A stretch of DNA of 64,000 bases from Portulaca oleracea (taxonomy: Eukaryota; Streptophyta; Magnoliopsida; Caryophyllales; Portulacaceae): positions 5,611,582 through 5,675,581 of the forward strand of contig CM055872.1 in assembly GCA_029582165.1 (NCBI GenBank), written 5' to 3'. The notes below the pieces were generated by a model. The model ran no database searches, was not told where the DNA came from, and was given only the letters and a program-made list of their open reading frames with translations. Below, piece by piece: positions 52,640 to 63,941 of the stretch (position 1 is its first letter; every line of letters begins with the position of its first letter). The translations under genes and the position numbers were made by a program.

Positions 52640-53384
52640 AAAAAAAAATAAAACGAAAAATTTTCCGGAAATGCACGGTTGCATGAGATCGCGGCGCAAC
52701 CGCGCGATCTTGACATCGTGCCGCGACGGTTGGCGATGCAGCGTCGCGGCGCGGGTTCGGGCGCAGACCGGTGTTTTTCGGGAAAAATTTTCGTTTATTT
52801 TTTTATAATTTTATAAAATGTTAATATTATTGTTATGTAAAAAATATTATTTATTTATTTATGTTAATATTATTAAGGTAATAAATGTCGTTAATTATAA
52901 TTGTTATGTAAATTTTGTTAAAACATATTATCGTAAATAAGATGTTTAGAAGTGTTGTTATTATTATTATATTATGTTAATTATGCTAATTTTTATTGTT
53001 AATATTGTTATTTAAATAAAATTTTTATTAATATTTAATGTAATTAATTATAATTATTATGTCTAAATTATGTTAATTAATATTATTAAAACAAGTTGTT
53101 TATAAGTGTTGTTGATATTATTAACAATATTAGTAAATGTTGTTAAAAGTATTATTTATTTATTTAAAATAATATCATTATGGTAAATAATGTTGTTAAT
53201 TGTTATTATTATGTTAATTATGTTACAATGTTTTTTTTAATAATATTATTATTATGATAATTAATATTAGAATTGTTTGTTATTTATTAATGTTGAAGCT
53301 ACTAACATTATTATTACGAATTAGTATACCAGTTATTATTAGTATATTAATAATAATAATTGTTTTTATTGTTTGTAGGTTTTT
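52640..53384. other. MULE left subterminal: GC-rich block then AT-rich spacer
   Basis: 52670-52780 is strongly GC-rich (ATCGCGGCGCAACCGCGCG and similar), framed by AAAATTTTCC tracts. 52790-53370 is TTATTATTAATGTT-like sequence without coding. The right end mirrors this order (59525-59615, 58730-59510). Confidence 0.7.
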
Positions 53385-54786
53385 TTGGAGGACTTTGGGG
53401 GGGACGGCGTTGATTACTCCTCACATTTTGTAACGCAAAATGTGTTCGAGAGTATTGAAGCGTTGAATGATTGGGCCAATGGAGTAGCTGCGACAATCGG
53501 TTTTAGGTTTGTACGGGCTTCGTACAAGAGAAAAGATGCCGATAGTCCGTTAAGGTGTTATTTGAAGTGCTGGAGGCATGGAAAGTATCGTGGCAAATTG
53601 AACGATCTAGATTATGCGGCTCGTCGGAGGACGTCAACGAAGGCGTGCCAATGTAAGTTCGCCATTGTTGCGTGGACTCGCAACGAAACGGAATGGCGAG
53701 TTAGAGTGTGCGACGGTGACCGGGGGAAGCACAATCATGCCTTCATCGTGTACGAGGAAGGGCATCGTCACGGACATCCATTAACCTCTGAAATGAAAGA
53801 ACATGTCCGGGATATGACCAACACGGGGTGCACACCGGCGACAATACAAACGTCGTTGAAGATTAGGTTCCCCGCATCTGCGATAAACGTGAAGCAAGTT
53901 TACAATGAGCGGGCAAAGATGCGACCGAGGAATTGGATGGTAGGACGGCTGCGGGACAATGCTTGCGCATGGCGAAACTTCGGCGGTACGTCTCTTTGTC
54001 GATTATGATGACGACGGCGCGAAGCCACAGTGTTTTTATGCCATCCTTACTCGTTGAAGTTGCTACGTACGTACCCAAATGTCATTCTCATTGACACAAC
54101 GTACAAGACAAACAAGGCAAAGTGGCCTTTATGTGAGCTCGTAGGCATGACACCGACCAACCGCAACTTCCAGATAGCTTACTGCTCATGCGGGACGAGA
54201 AGATGGAATCTTATGAGTGGCTATTGTGGAGAGTGTATGAACTGTTGGGTACCGATTTAATTCCATCCGTGTTTGTGACGGACAAGCAGGATGCTTTGTT
54301 GGGGGCTGTCGCCAGGGTTTACCCAAATGTGCATCATCTTTTGTACGTGTGGCATATGCGAATGATGTGGAGAACAAAGTGAACGCCCCATCGGGCAAGA
54401 AGCTCGGACTCGCTTCATTTGATATCATTTCGAACGGCCTTGTACATGCGAAGACTGTGGAGATTTCAATGTCAAGTGGAAAGAGGTTGTTAACGCGTGG
54501 ATCGGGCAAAACAAACCGATAATTGATTATCTTACGAACGTGGCTGAGTCATAAGGAAAAATTTGTTTGTGCTTGGACCGACAACGTACCTCATATGGGG
54601 AACACACCACTTCAAGAGTTGAGAGCGGCATTCATCACTAAAGTATTATATCGGCGGTTCAGAGGCACCTTCGATCGTGTGTTTGCGAAGATTCACTTTC
54701 ACTTGGAGAATCAACATACGGAGATTAAGAGGAGCTTGAGCAATACCAAGGAGCACGCAGGAATTAGGTCGATCGCATTTCTTTAA
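53385..54786 (+). pseudogene. MULE transposase, frameshifted
   Basis: Nuclear DNA transposase of the Mutator superfamily. The first part (53385-54008) has a FAR1/WRKY-GCM1-like zinc DNA-binding domain: CYLKCWRHGKYRG, CQCKFAIVAW, ending with HNH (GKHNHAFIV), then the linker TGCTPATIQTSLK. After stops near 54006 the catalytic domain continues in pieces: VILIDTTYKTNKAKWPLCEL (first Asp), then VFVTDKQDALLGAVARVYPN (second Asp) and HHLLYVWHM, then WTDNVPHMGNTPLQ and a helical segment to 54786. At least one stop and two frame changes separate these. The codons are GC-rich compared with the flanks. An upstream intron or start near 53375 cannot be excluded. Identification is firm; function is lost. 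Confidence 0.9.
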
Positions 54787-55038
54787 GAATTTGCGGAAGA
54801 GTATCTCATCATGCGTTGGACCTTATGTCGTATGAGCTCAATAAGATCTTGGCGATGAGGTATGAAAATGAATGCTACTTATGCGATCACCGTGTCGAGG
54901 ACCCACCTTCTCCGTCGCGTGTTCTATGATGGAAGTTTACGAACTGAGAGCCAATTCACGACACGGATAAATGTGTTTGGAGACAATCACGATGATCGGC
55001 GATGGTGAAGTGCATGCTCAAATGATATTCCACTGTGC

Positions 55039-56033
55039 ATGGACTTAGAACATTTTGAGGAATCGGCAACCAGTTCGGAGAGTGACCAGCGGTTATGCGA
55101 CCGCGTGAGCAGTGTCCTCAATGGAAAGTTGAATCCGGCGGTGAGTATATTCCCGATCCGCAGACAAGCCCCACGGCGGCATCGAAGACATCAAAATCAA
55201 CGCGACGCAATCCAAGTGCGTTTGAGTACGGACGATCATCGGGACGGGGTAGCAAAACAACGCGAATTAAATCGAAGGAAAAAGGAACGATTCTTCATCG
55301 GTTGGGATGGGGTCAGCGAGTTTGCGTATATTTATAGTACTTGTTTGGTTTGCAATAGTGACCATATATTGTTGTTTATAACTTAAGTTAATATGATTCG
55401 CAGTATCGACCGGATGCGCCAAGAACCGTTCCTGCTCGAGGACGCTTTGCCACATTTCATTCTCGCCATACGCCGTTGGATGGGCGGATGTGGAAGCCGG
55501 CGGCAACCGTGGGTTGAGATCGCGTGGCCGAGGCGTGTTACGGATCGGGAAAAGTGGTCAATCGCTAGGGTCTCAATGAGCACCGAGTTGCGCGAATGAA
55601 AATGCATATGTTTCTGCGTTTTCTAACAGAAGGAGATTTTCCTTGAGACACACGCACGGATTTACGCCACTGGCCGGGCCCGCCTGCTCGAACATTGGAT
55701 GTCACCCAAATGACTTATTTCCACCGCGACAACGATGAATATGATGTGGTCTTCTTGTCAACACCTCCTGGTCCACGATCGCAGACAGCTGAACTATGCA
55801 TATCAATATTACCCATAAGAGGAGGGCCTAGACTTACGGGACCTGCGAAAGTTCAGGGAATTGTGCGATACAATAACCACTTCATGCTTATACATTTACG
55901 GGATGACTGCCCTCTACCGCCGATTCATATTGGATGGCGAGCAGCTAGAGACATAACTGTTGAGGGTTGGGATGAGCCTTTCCAGGCTCGTATTGATAGA
56001 TGGCAGGCTATTAGGGCCGCTCAACGCCAATGA
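55039..56033 (+). pseudogene. OTU-like protease tail of the MULE gene, broken
   Basis: Sequence downstream of the transposase in changing frames. 55095-55337 has a basic linker STRRNPSAFEYGRSSGRG, typical of the join between MULE transposase and extra domains. 55695-56033 is an intact C-terminus: FLSTPPGPRSQTAELCISI, VRYNNHFMLIHLRDDCPLPP, ending IRAAQRQ. The NHF block followed by L...PLPP matches the end of OTU cysteine-protease-like domains in plant MULE proteins; the H would be the catalytic His. The N-terminal catalytic Cys region (55390-55600) is scrambled by frameshifts. The OTU call is inference from this motif. Confidence 0.65.
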
Positions 56034-56438
56034 TTGTTGTAGTTGTACCGTTGTATACATATACCCATTAAAAAAACAATAAAAACACAAATTTGAAAAC
56101 TGACCGCATAATCAGGCAGTTAGTTCAACACAAAGCCACACTTAGTTTAGGGTACAATAAAAACAATGAAATTAAACAACACCATCTACTCCTCATCATC
56201 ATCGTCTTCCTCCTGGGGGACTTCAATGTGCATCTGATGGCACCAACGCCCGTGCAAATCGACCATCTCATCGTACCAAGCACGGTTAATTGTCGCTGTC
56301 TCATCGTCCGCTTGGAACTGATGCCTCCCCCGTTGAACTAATGAAGCCCATGTATAGGCCCACTTTTATAAAAAAAAAATTACAAAAAAAATCGGTCAGA
56401 TCAATAAAAAATACAACAAAAAATAAAACATAAAATAA

Positions 56439-58193
56439 TTAATTATGAGGAGTGTTTAAGTGTACCTGTTCGTGTGTCGGAAGGTCATCAGCTGTCGATT
56501 GGCTTGCGGAGGCATTGTTGTTCAAAAATTTGTGTGAATGGGCCGCATACCAGTCGTTGTAGGCGACATCCGACTCCCACGGCACTTGTTTCGTGCGGGG
56601 CACATCACGCACTGACATTTTGTTGTTGATTGGAAACCCCGCCGGCGTTAGCCTCCACAATTCGGTTTGCCAGGGGCCCTTCGCCGGTCGTTCAGCGATA
56701 TTTGGGACTGATAATCGCCGTGGGATATGTTGTAGGTGCCCTAACTTCCGAACGACACGATCGGGCATGTACAGCTCAGTGATGTCGTATGCACGAATGC
56801 CTCCATTGTACAACGTCCTGGTACATGACTTGTACGGGGCAGGACCGTACGGGGCCCAACTCACACGATCCGGCGTCAACGCATCCAACGAGGCCCTCAA
56901 CTGTCGCAGGCGCTGTCCCGAACTTGGCTGGCGGATGGGGGACCACCTGCTCGCCCGAGGCCCATTAACAGGCTGCTCCGCGTGTGGCCTAAAATCAGGA
57001 AAGTACTCGTAGATCCAGGCCTGCAGCAGGGTCAAACACCCGGCCATCTTGGCTGTCCCGGCCCTGCTCGCCATCCCTAACTGGCGGTAAAGGAACGCCA
57101 AGGTCACCGCCCCCAAGCATTGCGATCAACGATAACATCAGTGCTATGCCTCGGATGCGGCCGTATTCTATCCCTCGATTTGTCCACAAGGATATTGTTA
57201 ACGTGCATGCTCAACAACCACGCCCATTTCCTATGGGAATGGGAAATCGGTCGTTAAACCGATCGTCCTCAAATGGGAGTCACTATGCCACCCTTGTCAT
57301 AAGTGCTATCGACCTTGACTCGCCATTGCTTTTTCAAAATCACGCACGCATCGGTTAACGACTTCCCGAGAAGTCCTTCGCATCAAGCCATCAACGCAAG
57401 ACCAATATATGTTGCACATCATGCAACATGATCGCCATTTCACCAAAGGGAAGGTGAAATGTGTTTGTGTCAGTTGCCACCTCTCAACGAACGCCGAGAT
57501 CAACGCCGAGTCGATGTGATCGTACATCGACTCCGTGAAGTTGGTTATTTGGATTCTTCGGTGCGACTGGCATTCAGTTCCAATGCGTAATCACCACAAC
57601 TCCTCAACGCATTCTTCTTCGCCGTGCAATCAAGGACAACACGAGGCGTAACGCCGCGACCCTCCCATATTACCCGAGCAATGACCTCCAAAGCCGGGTA
57701 TCAATGAGGGAATGCGGGTCCCCGAACGTTACCACCAATCTTCCAGAATTGTTCGCGCCACGCTTCCTCTTCGATATAAGCATCGACCTGGCCACCAAGA
57801 GCGAACCGCCTCGCCCTCCCTTTCGAATGGGGCAAACTTGCCGGATGCATCCTCATCGCGATGAAACCCGATGGCACGTAACTCGCCCGTGAGTCGAAAA
57901 ATTGGCGGCGGAGGTCGGGATCATCTGCATCTCGGGCTCCTGCCTCATCGCCCCCGACTCGATGTTGTTGAGCCGCTAGACTCACCCATGGCCTGGTTGA
58001 GTTGGTCAACGAAATCCATGGCCCGACTACCCGTCTCGGCCGGGCCGCCACAGCATCCCCGCATCCGCATCACGCCCAAAGACGGGCGAGTTAGCCACAT
58101 CACATTGCGTCTGTGGGGTCCCGGACTCACCCTCCAACCACTCACAAGTCGATTCGCCTGGTCCGAAACCCGGCCCTTGTCCTTCCCTACCAT
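56439..58193 (-). pseudogene. Plant mobile domain (MAIN-like) gene in MULE, frameshifted
   Basis: Minus-strand plant mobile domain (PMD) sequence, of the MAIN/MAIL1 family often carried by transposons. Order from the 5' side: disordered N-terminus (58193-57700), the block DHIDSALISAFVERWQ then frame-changed PF-GEM / LHDV sequence (57527-57306), then VTLAFLYRQLGMASRAGTAK, GCLTLLQAWIYEYFPDF (57116 onward), WAPYGPAPYKSC and CTRTLYNGGIRAYDITELYM, ending at 56439. At least two frameshifts, one near 57116 where LIAMLGG runs into GAVTLAFLYR. It converges with the transposase (stops about 405 bp apart), the position mudrB has in MuDR. The PMD role in host MAIN proteins is transposon silencing and genome stability; its role in MULEs is unknown. 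Confidence 0.85.
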
Positions 58194-58311
58194 TTTAGAT
58201 CACCTGCAAAATGAAGATATACATAACAACCAAAATCATTTAAGTCGCAAGAATATGCGCAAATGGGTTAGCGTGTGTTGGTTACCTAAGTCGTGTCACG
58301 AGGCAAGAGGA

Positions 58312-58710
58312 TCATGTTATTGTCCAAGGAGAGTGTTGTTTAGCGTTAATATATGGTTGAAAAGACTTTCGTCACCGCATCGACTTCTCGTTTAATTGTT
58401 TGGTTCCCGAAAAATAGCATGTCGCCGATGAAGTGCGCGAGGTCTGATGCTCGGAGTTAGAAGCATATCGATTCGATACAATGTAATGTTTCTTGTTGTC
58501 CCACCAGTCGCACAATAGAAACATTGCATTGTAATCAACTGACACGCTCTAACTCCCGCACCACCGCAGACTTTCCAATTTCACTGGCGACAAAGGCGCT
58601 ACTTTTTGGGGACCAAACAGATAAACAAGAGTTGATGCGGGGCATTGATTAACCTTCTCAACCATACATTATCAGGTTACAACACACACTCTCCTTGGAC
58701 ACTAATATGA
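58312..58710. repeat. Large imperfect hairpin, arms about 190-200 bp
   Basis: Left arm 58312-58499 and right arm 58513-58710 are inverted copies with a 13-base loop. Matching blocks include GTCCAAGGAGAGTG near both outer ends, TATGGTTGA, CGCATC, TTTGGT, GGAGTTAGA, and ACAATGTAATGTTTCT beside the loop. Some short gaps and mismatches occur throughout. It lies just upstream of the PMD reading region, inside the MULE. As RNA it would form a long double strand like small-RNA precursors. Confidence 0.85.
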
Positions 58711-58713
58711 CCC

Positions 58714-59620
58714 AAAACTCAACCTCTTTCTTTCACGTATACAACTAACATACAATAACTATACATTAACATAATTATTATACTAACGCATCATCACAAA
58801 ATAACCTATATATCCACTTACGTATCAACCGGTTGATGAGTACCTAAGTTATTAAATGGATGTGACATAACTATTATGTCATCATTTGGAGTTATTAGTA
58901 CATAAATTGACAATTAAGTTGGATTATGAATAAATTACCCATACCAACTATATACGCCAACTTACTTACAAATAACAACCAAAATCATCCAAACTCAACA
59001 TCCTTCTAACACAACTACATATAAACTATTCGGAATATACACTAACCCGTAAACTTAGCCCTACATCACAATTACCATTTTTTTCTAAGCCAATTAATCA
59101 CTAACATTAACACATGCTTAATCACTACTAATTGTCATATTAACACATGCATAACATTAATATTGATATTAACAATATTAATTTTCATAACACAATATTA
59201 ATAAAAATAATACAATTAATCACTAATAATTATCAAATTAACACATAATTAACTATAATATTCATAATAACAATAGTAATAATTTTCATATTTAATAATA
59301 ACAATATTAACTTTAATAAATATAATTTTTAATTTTTATTTATTATTTAACAATAATCTAATAACAATTATTAACAATAATAATAATATTAATAGCAATT
59401 ATTATCAATAACAATATTAATAAAAATAACAATAACAATATTAATAAACATAACAATAACAATATTAATAAATATAACAATAATAACAATTAATATTAAT
59501 AAATAAAACAAAAAAACGAAAAAAAAAGCGGCAGTTGCGCCGCGGCCATCTTGGGATCACGGCGGCGCCGGCAGCGTATGCTTGTCGTGCGTTCAGCGGC
59601 GGCCGTGTGCCGTCGATTTT
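58714..59620. other. MULE right subterminal: AT-rich spacer then GC-rich block
   Basis: 58730-59510 is AATATTAATAACAAT-like sequence, 59525-59615 GC-rich (GCGCCGCGGCC, CGGCGGCGCCGGC). It mirrors the left side. No gene. Confidence 0.65.
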
Positions 59621-59846
59621 TATTTTTTTTTTCGTTTTTTCGTTCAAAATTAAAATTTACATAACATAAAACCATAAAATCAAACACAAATTCGAAACAT
59701 ACCTCAAATTCGTAGATTGAATCCCGGTATGAGGGTGGTTAGTGGTGGGTGATGGTTGAGAGCGTTTTTTAGAGAGATAAACTAGAGAGATAGTGGAGAG
59801 TGAAGTTATGAGGTTCAAGGGCGTGGGTTGGAAATATTATGCGAAA

Positions 59847-59891
59847 GGTGGGCGACAATAGTAAAAAGGTGGGCGATGAAAAGCAAGCGGG
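59847..59891 (-). repeat. MULE right terminal inverted repeat
   Basis: Complement of the left TIR. The outermost six bases differ from the left end, which may itself prevent excision. Confidence 0.9.
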
Positions 59892-59944
59892 AATAGTTAT
59901 CGGTAATGTTTGCGGTCCGGGAAGGACCGACGCATTACAAGAGT

Positions 59945-60317
59945 CATGTGGCAATATTTTCATTAGTTATAATCAGCTATGTAAATAGTATATATGTAGA
60001 TCAAATATATTGACCTCCCCCAATTTCATTATCCATTGTATTCATATAATCCATTGTCTCCATCAGTCAAACAACTACAGAGCCCAATAAAATTGTTTCT
60101 TCAATTTAATTATCTATATCTCAAAAAGATTTTGAGGTTTTCAGAACTAGGATAAAAGATAATAGAGAGTGCTTTTCATTTAAACTTGTTCAGTAAAGTT
60201 ATGCATAAAGCATACAATAACCTAGTAGTACAATTATTGCTTTTAAGTACAAATACTATTTTTAAAATCAAGAAAATAAGCTCAATTTCCATTACCTTCT
60301 GCTTCTTTTTATCTATT
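59945..60317. other. Intergenic, no feature seen
   Basis: AT-rich spacer after the Cassandra element. Confidence 0.4.
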
Positions 60318-60526
60318 GCCTATGTTTCCCTTTAAAACTTTGACGGTTAATATCATAATTTATATAATAATTCATCATACAAAATTAATGTCATTAAATA
60401 TGTACTAGAATAAATACTACTATAAAAAGTATAATGTTGTATTCTATCCATAAAAATTGAGAAATTATTAATTAAAGACGGGATCAAAAAGTGTGAATGA
60501 TAGATAAAAAAAAGTTGGAAGGAGTA
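60318..60526. mobile_element. Stowaway-like MITE, worn
   Basis: The right end GTTGGAAGGAGTA and interior TTCATCATACAAAATTAATG match the 17858/15376 family. The left end TATGTTTCCC is degraded. Confidence 0.6.
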
Positions 60527-61112
60527 GTTTACAAGAGCTTCAAAATCAGATGTTTGAAAAAGAGCAAGATGATGTTGCTCTTAACAGTATAATATATGTT
60601 TATCAAAGCCAAAAAAGGGACACTCGTAAATGAGCATATTGATAAGATTATAGAGATTAATTATATTTGATAGAGGATAAAGTTGAACACAATGGAGATG
60701 AAATTAATTAATCAATAAAGTTTGGTATCATTCAAGACTTAAAATTAAACATATAATTTGGATAAAATTATGTATATAGTAAAATAATTATGATAAAAAT
60801 TAGGGGTTATTACATTTAGAACCAAATAAATATATTTTAATCTCAATTTAAGTTTTAATTTTACATTATTATATATTTAATTTGCATCCTTGAATAATTA
60901 ATACCAATATTGTGATTATTATTGTTTCTAGTGTAATTTAATAAAAAAATTGGTATTATTATGATAAAATATAAGTGTAATTTTTCTTATTTGAAAAGGA
61001 AATTGAGTTTCAAAAAAACTGAATCATACACAAGTTTTTTTCTTCAAATTATTTGTTATCCTTCGTTGCAGTAATGACATATAAATTTTCATTTTTGCTA
61101 AGTAAAGGTATA
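60527..61112. other. Intergenic, no feature seen
   Basis: AT-rich, no gene. Confidence 0.4.
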
Positions 61113-61398
61113 AAATATGTTAGAGTATAAAACTACTATTGGGACTTCAACCATCAGTTTAAGTTTTTGGTTAAGATGATTCCACATGGTATCAGAGCTA
61201 GACCTGAGCAAGAGGTCTCAGGTTTGAATCTCAGCACCCCCCATATTCATATGCGCAAGGTAAAGGGGGCCTTAATTTGTAGCATCCACGCTTCAAGCCA
61301 AAAGGTCATTCGCGTGAGGGGGCGTGTTAGAGTATAAAACTACTATTGGGGCTTCAACCATCAACTTAACCTTTTGGTTGAGATGGTTTCACAAAATA
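61113..61398 (+). mobile_element. Intact mini-LTR retrotransposon (SMART/TRIM), 276 bp
   Basis: 69-bp LTRs at 61118-61186 and 61325-61393, both starting TGTTAGAGTATAAAACTACT and ending CACA. The primer-binding site TGGTATCAGAGC (tRNA-Met type) starts directly after the 5' LTR (61187-61198). A purine-rich GTGAGGGGGCG precedes the 3' LTR. Perfect 5-bp duplications AAATA flank it. The internal region is only 138 bp and non-coding; it holds a tRNA-box-B-like GGTTTGAATCTC. Relatives: 27492, 45030, 49057, 62465. Confidence 0.92.
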
Positions 61399-62464
61399 AA
61401 TACTATAGCCAATAGAGGTTAAAATAATGGAGATTGCTTTGTAGAGTAATATAAATATCAAATTTTGAAAATAAAAAACAAAAAATTAATGTTGTAAACT
61501 TCAAATAATATACATCCAAAAAAACCCTAAATCTCATGAATGGTAGAATTTTCTGAACAATAGAAAGTGGCCTGATTTGTCCTCTATCATGAAAGTGACC
61601 CTCCAATCCACCCAATCCATATGATATTAGTACAAGCCACCATGGATTTTGTTAAGGTCAGGTATAGTGGACTCAAAATTGTTTAGGCTCGTAATTGAGC
61701 CTAAATATCATCTCCTTGCTTAGTAATTTTTGTTCCATTCCATAATAATATGTTGTTTTATGAATAATTTTACTCCTTTTAGGATTTCGGTCTCGGAATA
61801 AGTAAAATCTTCGAATCCTAAAGAAGTCGGGGCCTAGTCCTAACCATTTTGATAGATGAAAGTTGGCAAGGGGAACAAATTGAGAGGTTAAAGATTTTTA
61901 AACTACGAACAGATTAACAAATAAATAAGAGAAGAAACAAGAAAATCAGTTTTTTTTTTTTTCAAATAATTAGAGGAAAAAGGGCTCGTGGGAAAGAATC
62001 GGACCAACAAATAAGGGATCAATCTCGAGATTAAATTATTTATAGGATTAATTCTATCTCTTACTGATATATGCAAAGTGTACATAACCCTTTTATTGAC
62101 ATATGTTTCAATTTATATTTACATCTCTTTTATTAAGTCAAAATAAATATTAATTATTATTGTCAATATTAGATCATCCTATAAATATTAATTCAACATT
62201 TTAATGATAAATAAGTCATTTTATATTTATGTCAAGAAAAGATCATTTTAATAAATATTTCTCTTATTTTTTAAATCATAAATATTTTTTCTCATTAATA
62301 AACTTCTTAGATGGAATGTAAATGGTCATTTTATTTATATATATATATATTATCGTATTTTATAATTGGTTAATATCATGTATTTATTTGTTGTTAATAA
62401 TAACTCACACATTGTCAATTAATATGTATAAAAGGTCTTTCTTTAAAAAAAACATAAATATTAC
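61399..62464. other. Intergenic, no feature seen
   Basis: AT-rich; a short TA tract at about 62338. Open frames here show no domain. Confidence 0.4.
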
Positions 62465-62703
62465 TGTGGAACCATCTCAATCAAAAACTTAAATGGATGA
62501 TTGAAGGTGTGATGATGGTTTTTTATTCTAATACGCCCCCTCACGCAAATGTTGCAAAGACCCCTTCACCTTGTGCAAATAAACATAAGGGTGCTGAGAT
62601 TTGAACTTGAAATTTCTTAGTCTTGCTCTAATACCATGTTGGGTCATCTAAATTAAAACACTAAAATAATAATTAAAGGTTCAATCATAATTTTTTATTG
62701 TAA
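62465..62703 (-). mobile_element. Mini-LTR (SMART/TRIM) element, diverged
   Basis: Minus-strand relative of 61118. TGTGGAACCATCTCAATC...GTTTTTTATTCTAATAC is one LTR; GGTGCTGAGATTTGAAC, then AATACCAT (complement of the primer site), is the internal region; the second LTR decays by 62703. Confidence 0.75.
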
Positions 62704-62875
62704 GAATTAGTTATTACACTTTTCCAAAAATGTCCTCATATTTCCGGGAGTGCAAGCTTTACGTGGATGTAATGCATGTCGTAGCTTTGTACTTGTCACG
62801 TTTGTGTGTGGGTGAATTTTTATGTTTAATTGTCTTGTATTTGTCCTAAACTTTAACCTTTTGATTTATCAAAAC

Positions 62876-63091
62876 CATGTTCTTTGGATTGGATAAAATG
62901 AGGTTTGGATGAATTGGATTAAATTGGATTGGATTGGATTGGATTGAATAAGTTACGATGCTGTTTTGGGGAATTGTATTTTTAGAGATAATATTTTTCT
63001 AGGGAATTGTATAAGGTTTGGATTGGATTGTATTGTATTGTATTGGATTGGATTGGATTAGATTGAAAAGAGTTATTAATCCAAAGAACAT
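62876..63091. mobile_element. GGATTGG-family MITE
   Basis: CATGTTCTTTGGATTGGATA at the left and the complement of CTATGTTCTTTGGATTAATA at the right, with GGATT tandem units on both sides of a central GGGAATTGTATTTTTAGAG. Confidence 0.8.
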
Positions 63092-63904
63092 AGATAAAAT
63101 ATCCATATAAGATGTTGGATTCTCGAATTACCATAATGCTTCTCGACATATTTTCTCCAAGCAAAATAAATACAATCTTGTACTCATTTTTAAATTTTCC
63201 ATGTGAGTGTACTTGATCGATCTTCTCATACCTCACATGACTACTTCATATTGCTTGCTAATGACAAAAAATCCTAACTACTCTCTTGGTTTTATATTAT
63301 TAGTCACTTTGAAATTTTTAGAGAATTATCAATATAACACAAAAAGTAAAAATTGTAGTTGAGAATAAAAAGGACTAAATTATCTTGTAATAAATGAACA
63401 TACACAATAGCGAGAGAATGATGAAAAGTAATATTGGGATAATGATTTTCATTATAAATTCATTGCATTTCTTCTTAGATTTTTTTTTTATCATGAGATA
63501 GCTACTTTAATTTTCAGATTGCGGAAAAAAAGAGTATATTAATTTGAACTATATTTTCAGTTGGGAGTAAAATTAAATGATTCTAACTATAGAAGAGTAA
63601 TAAGATGGAGTAATAGAGTATCGAGGTTAGAGTTAAATAATAGTAACTAAGGCCAATAATGTTGATAGGTTGCACGGCTGTCACCTACGCGTTCTTCATT
63701 GTACAACATGTGAACTGGTGTTAGATTAAATTAGCTAAGTTGAAAAAACATACATTCCCATGATTCATGAAGAATCCTCTCTTTCTCCAACTTTATTGCA
63801 ACAACCCTCCCTTTGTAATGGAAATCACAACTTTTTATGTGTTCATCATTATAACTAGACTTACCAAATCAAAGCCAAGCCTAGTAGCTCGGACCCCACC
63901 CACC

Positions 63905-63906
<2 letters not shown>
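63092..63906. other. Intergenic, no feature seen
   Basis: No gene recognised. Confidence 0.4.

Positions 63907-63938
<32 letters not shown>
63907..63938. repeat. (AT)16 microsatellite
   Basis: Thirty-two bases of perfect AT alternation, directly before a MITE end. Confidence 0.95.

Positions 63939-63941
<3 letters not shown>

Larger units (their letters stand above)
52391..59899. mobile_element. Mutator-like element (MULE), 7.5 kb, two gene modules
   Basis: Body 52399-59891. Terminal inverted repeats of about 45 bp: 52399-52443 (GGGTAATGCTATTCATCGCC...) and 59847-59891. The inner 38 bases match at almost every position; the outermost six do not. The 8-bp duplication AATAGTTA (52391-52398, 59892-59899) lies in the Cassandra 3' LTR. 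From the left: TIR, CT-rich and GC-rich subterminal block, AT-rich spacer, decayed transposase and OTU-like region on +, plant-mobile-domain pseudogene on -, 400-bp hairpin, AT-rich spacer, GC-rich block, TIR. The convergent two-gene layout recalls maize MuDR. Frameshifts make it inactive. Confidence 0.92.
51779..59944 (+). mobile_element. Cassandra TRIM retrotransposon, split by a MULE
   Basis: Body 51784-59939, flanked by perfect 5-bp duplications AGAGT (51779-51783, 59940-59944). 5' LTR 51784-52077 (TGTAACACCC...GTTACA). tRNA-Met primer site TGATATCAGAGTC follows at 52080-52092. The internal region is only about 130 bp. 3' LTR 52212-52398 plus 59900-59939, interrupted by the MULE. The 3' LTR also lacks about 60 bp near its start. 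Both LTRs contain 5S-rRNA-like promoter sequence. No protein is coded, as usual for TRIMs; movement depends on other elements. Confidence 0.93.

Noticed and set aside
57146..58395. Several plus-strand open frames in the MULE
   Set aside because: Antisense shadows of the GC-rich plant mobile domain sequence; no recognisable motif.
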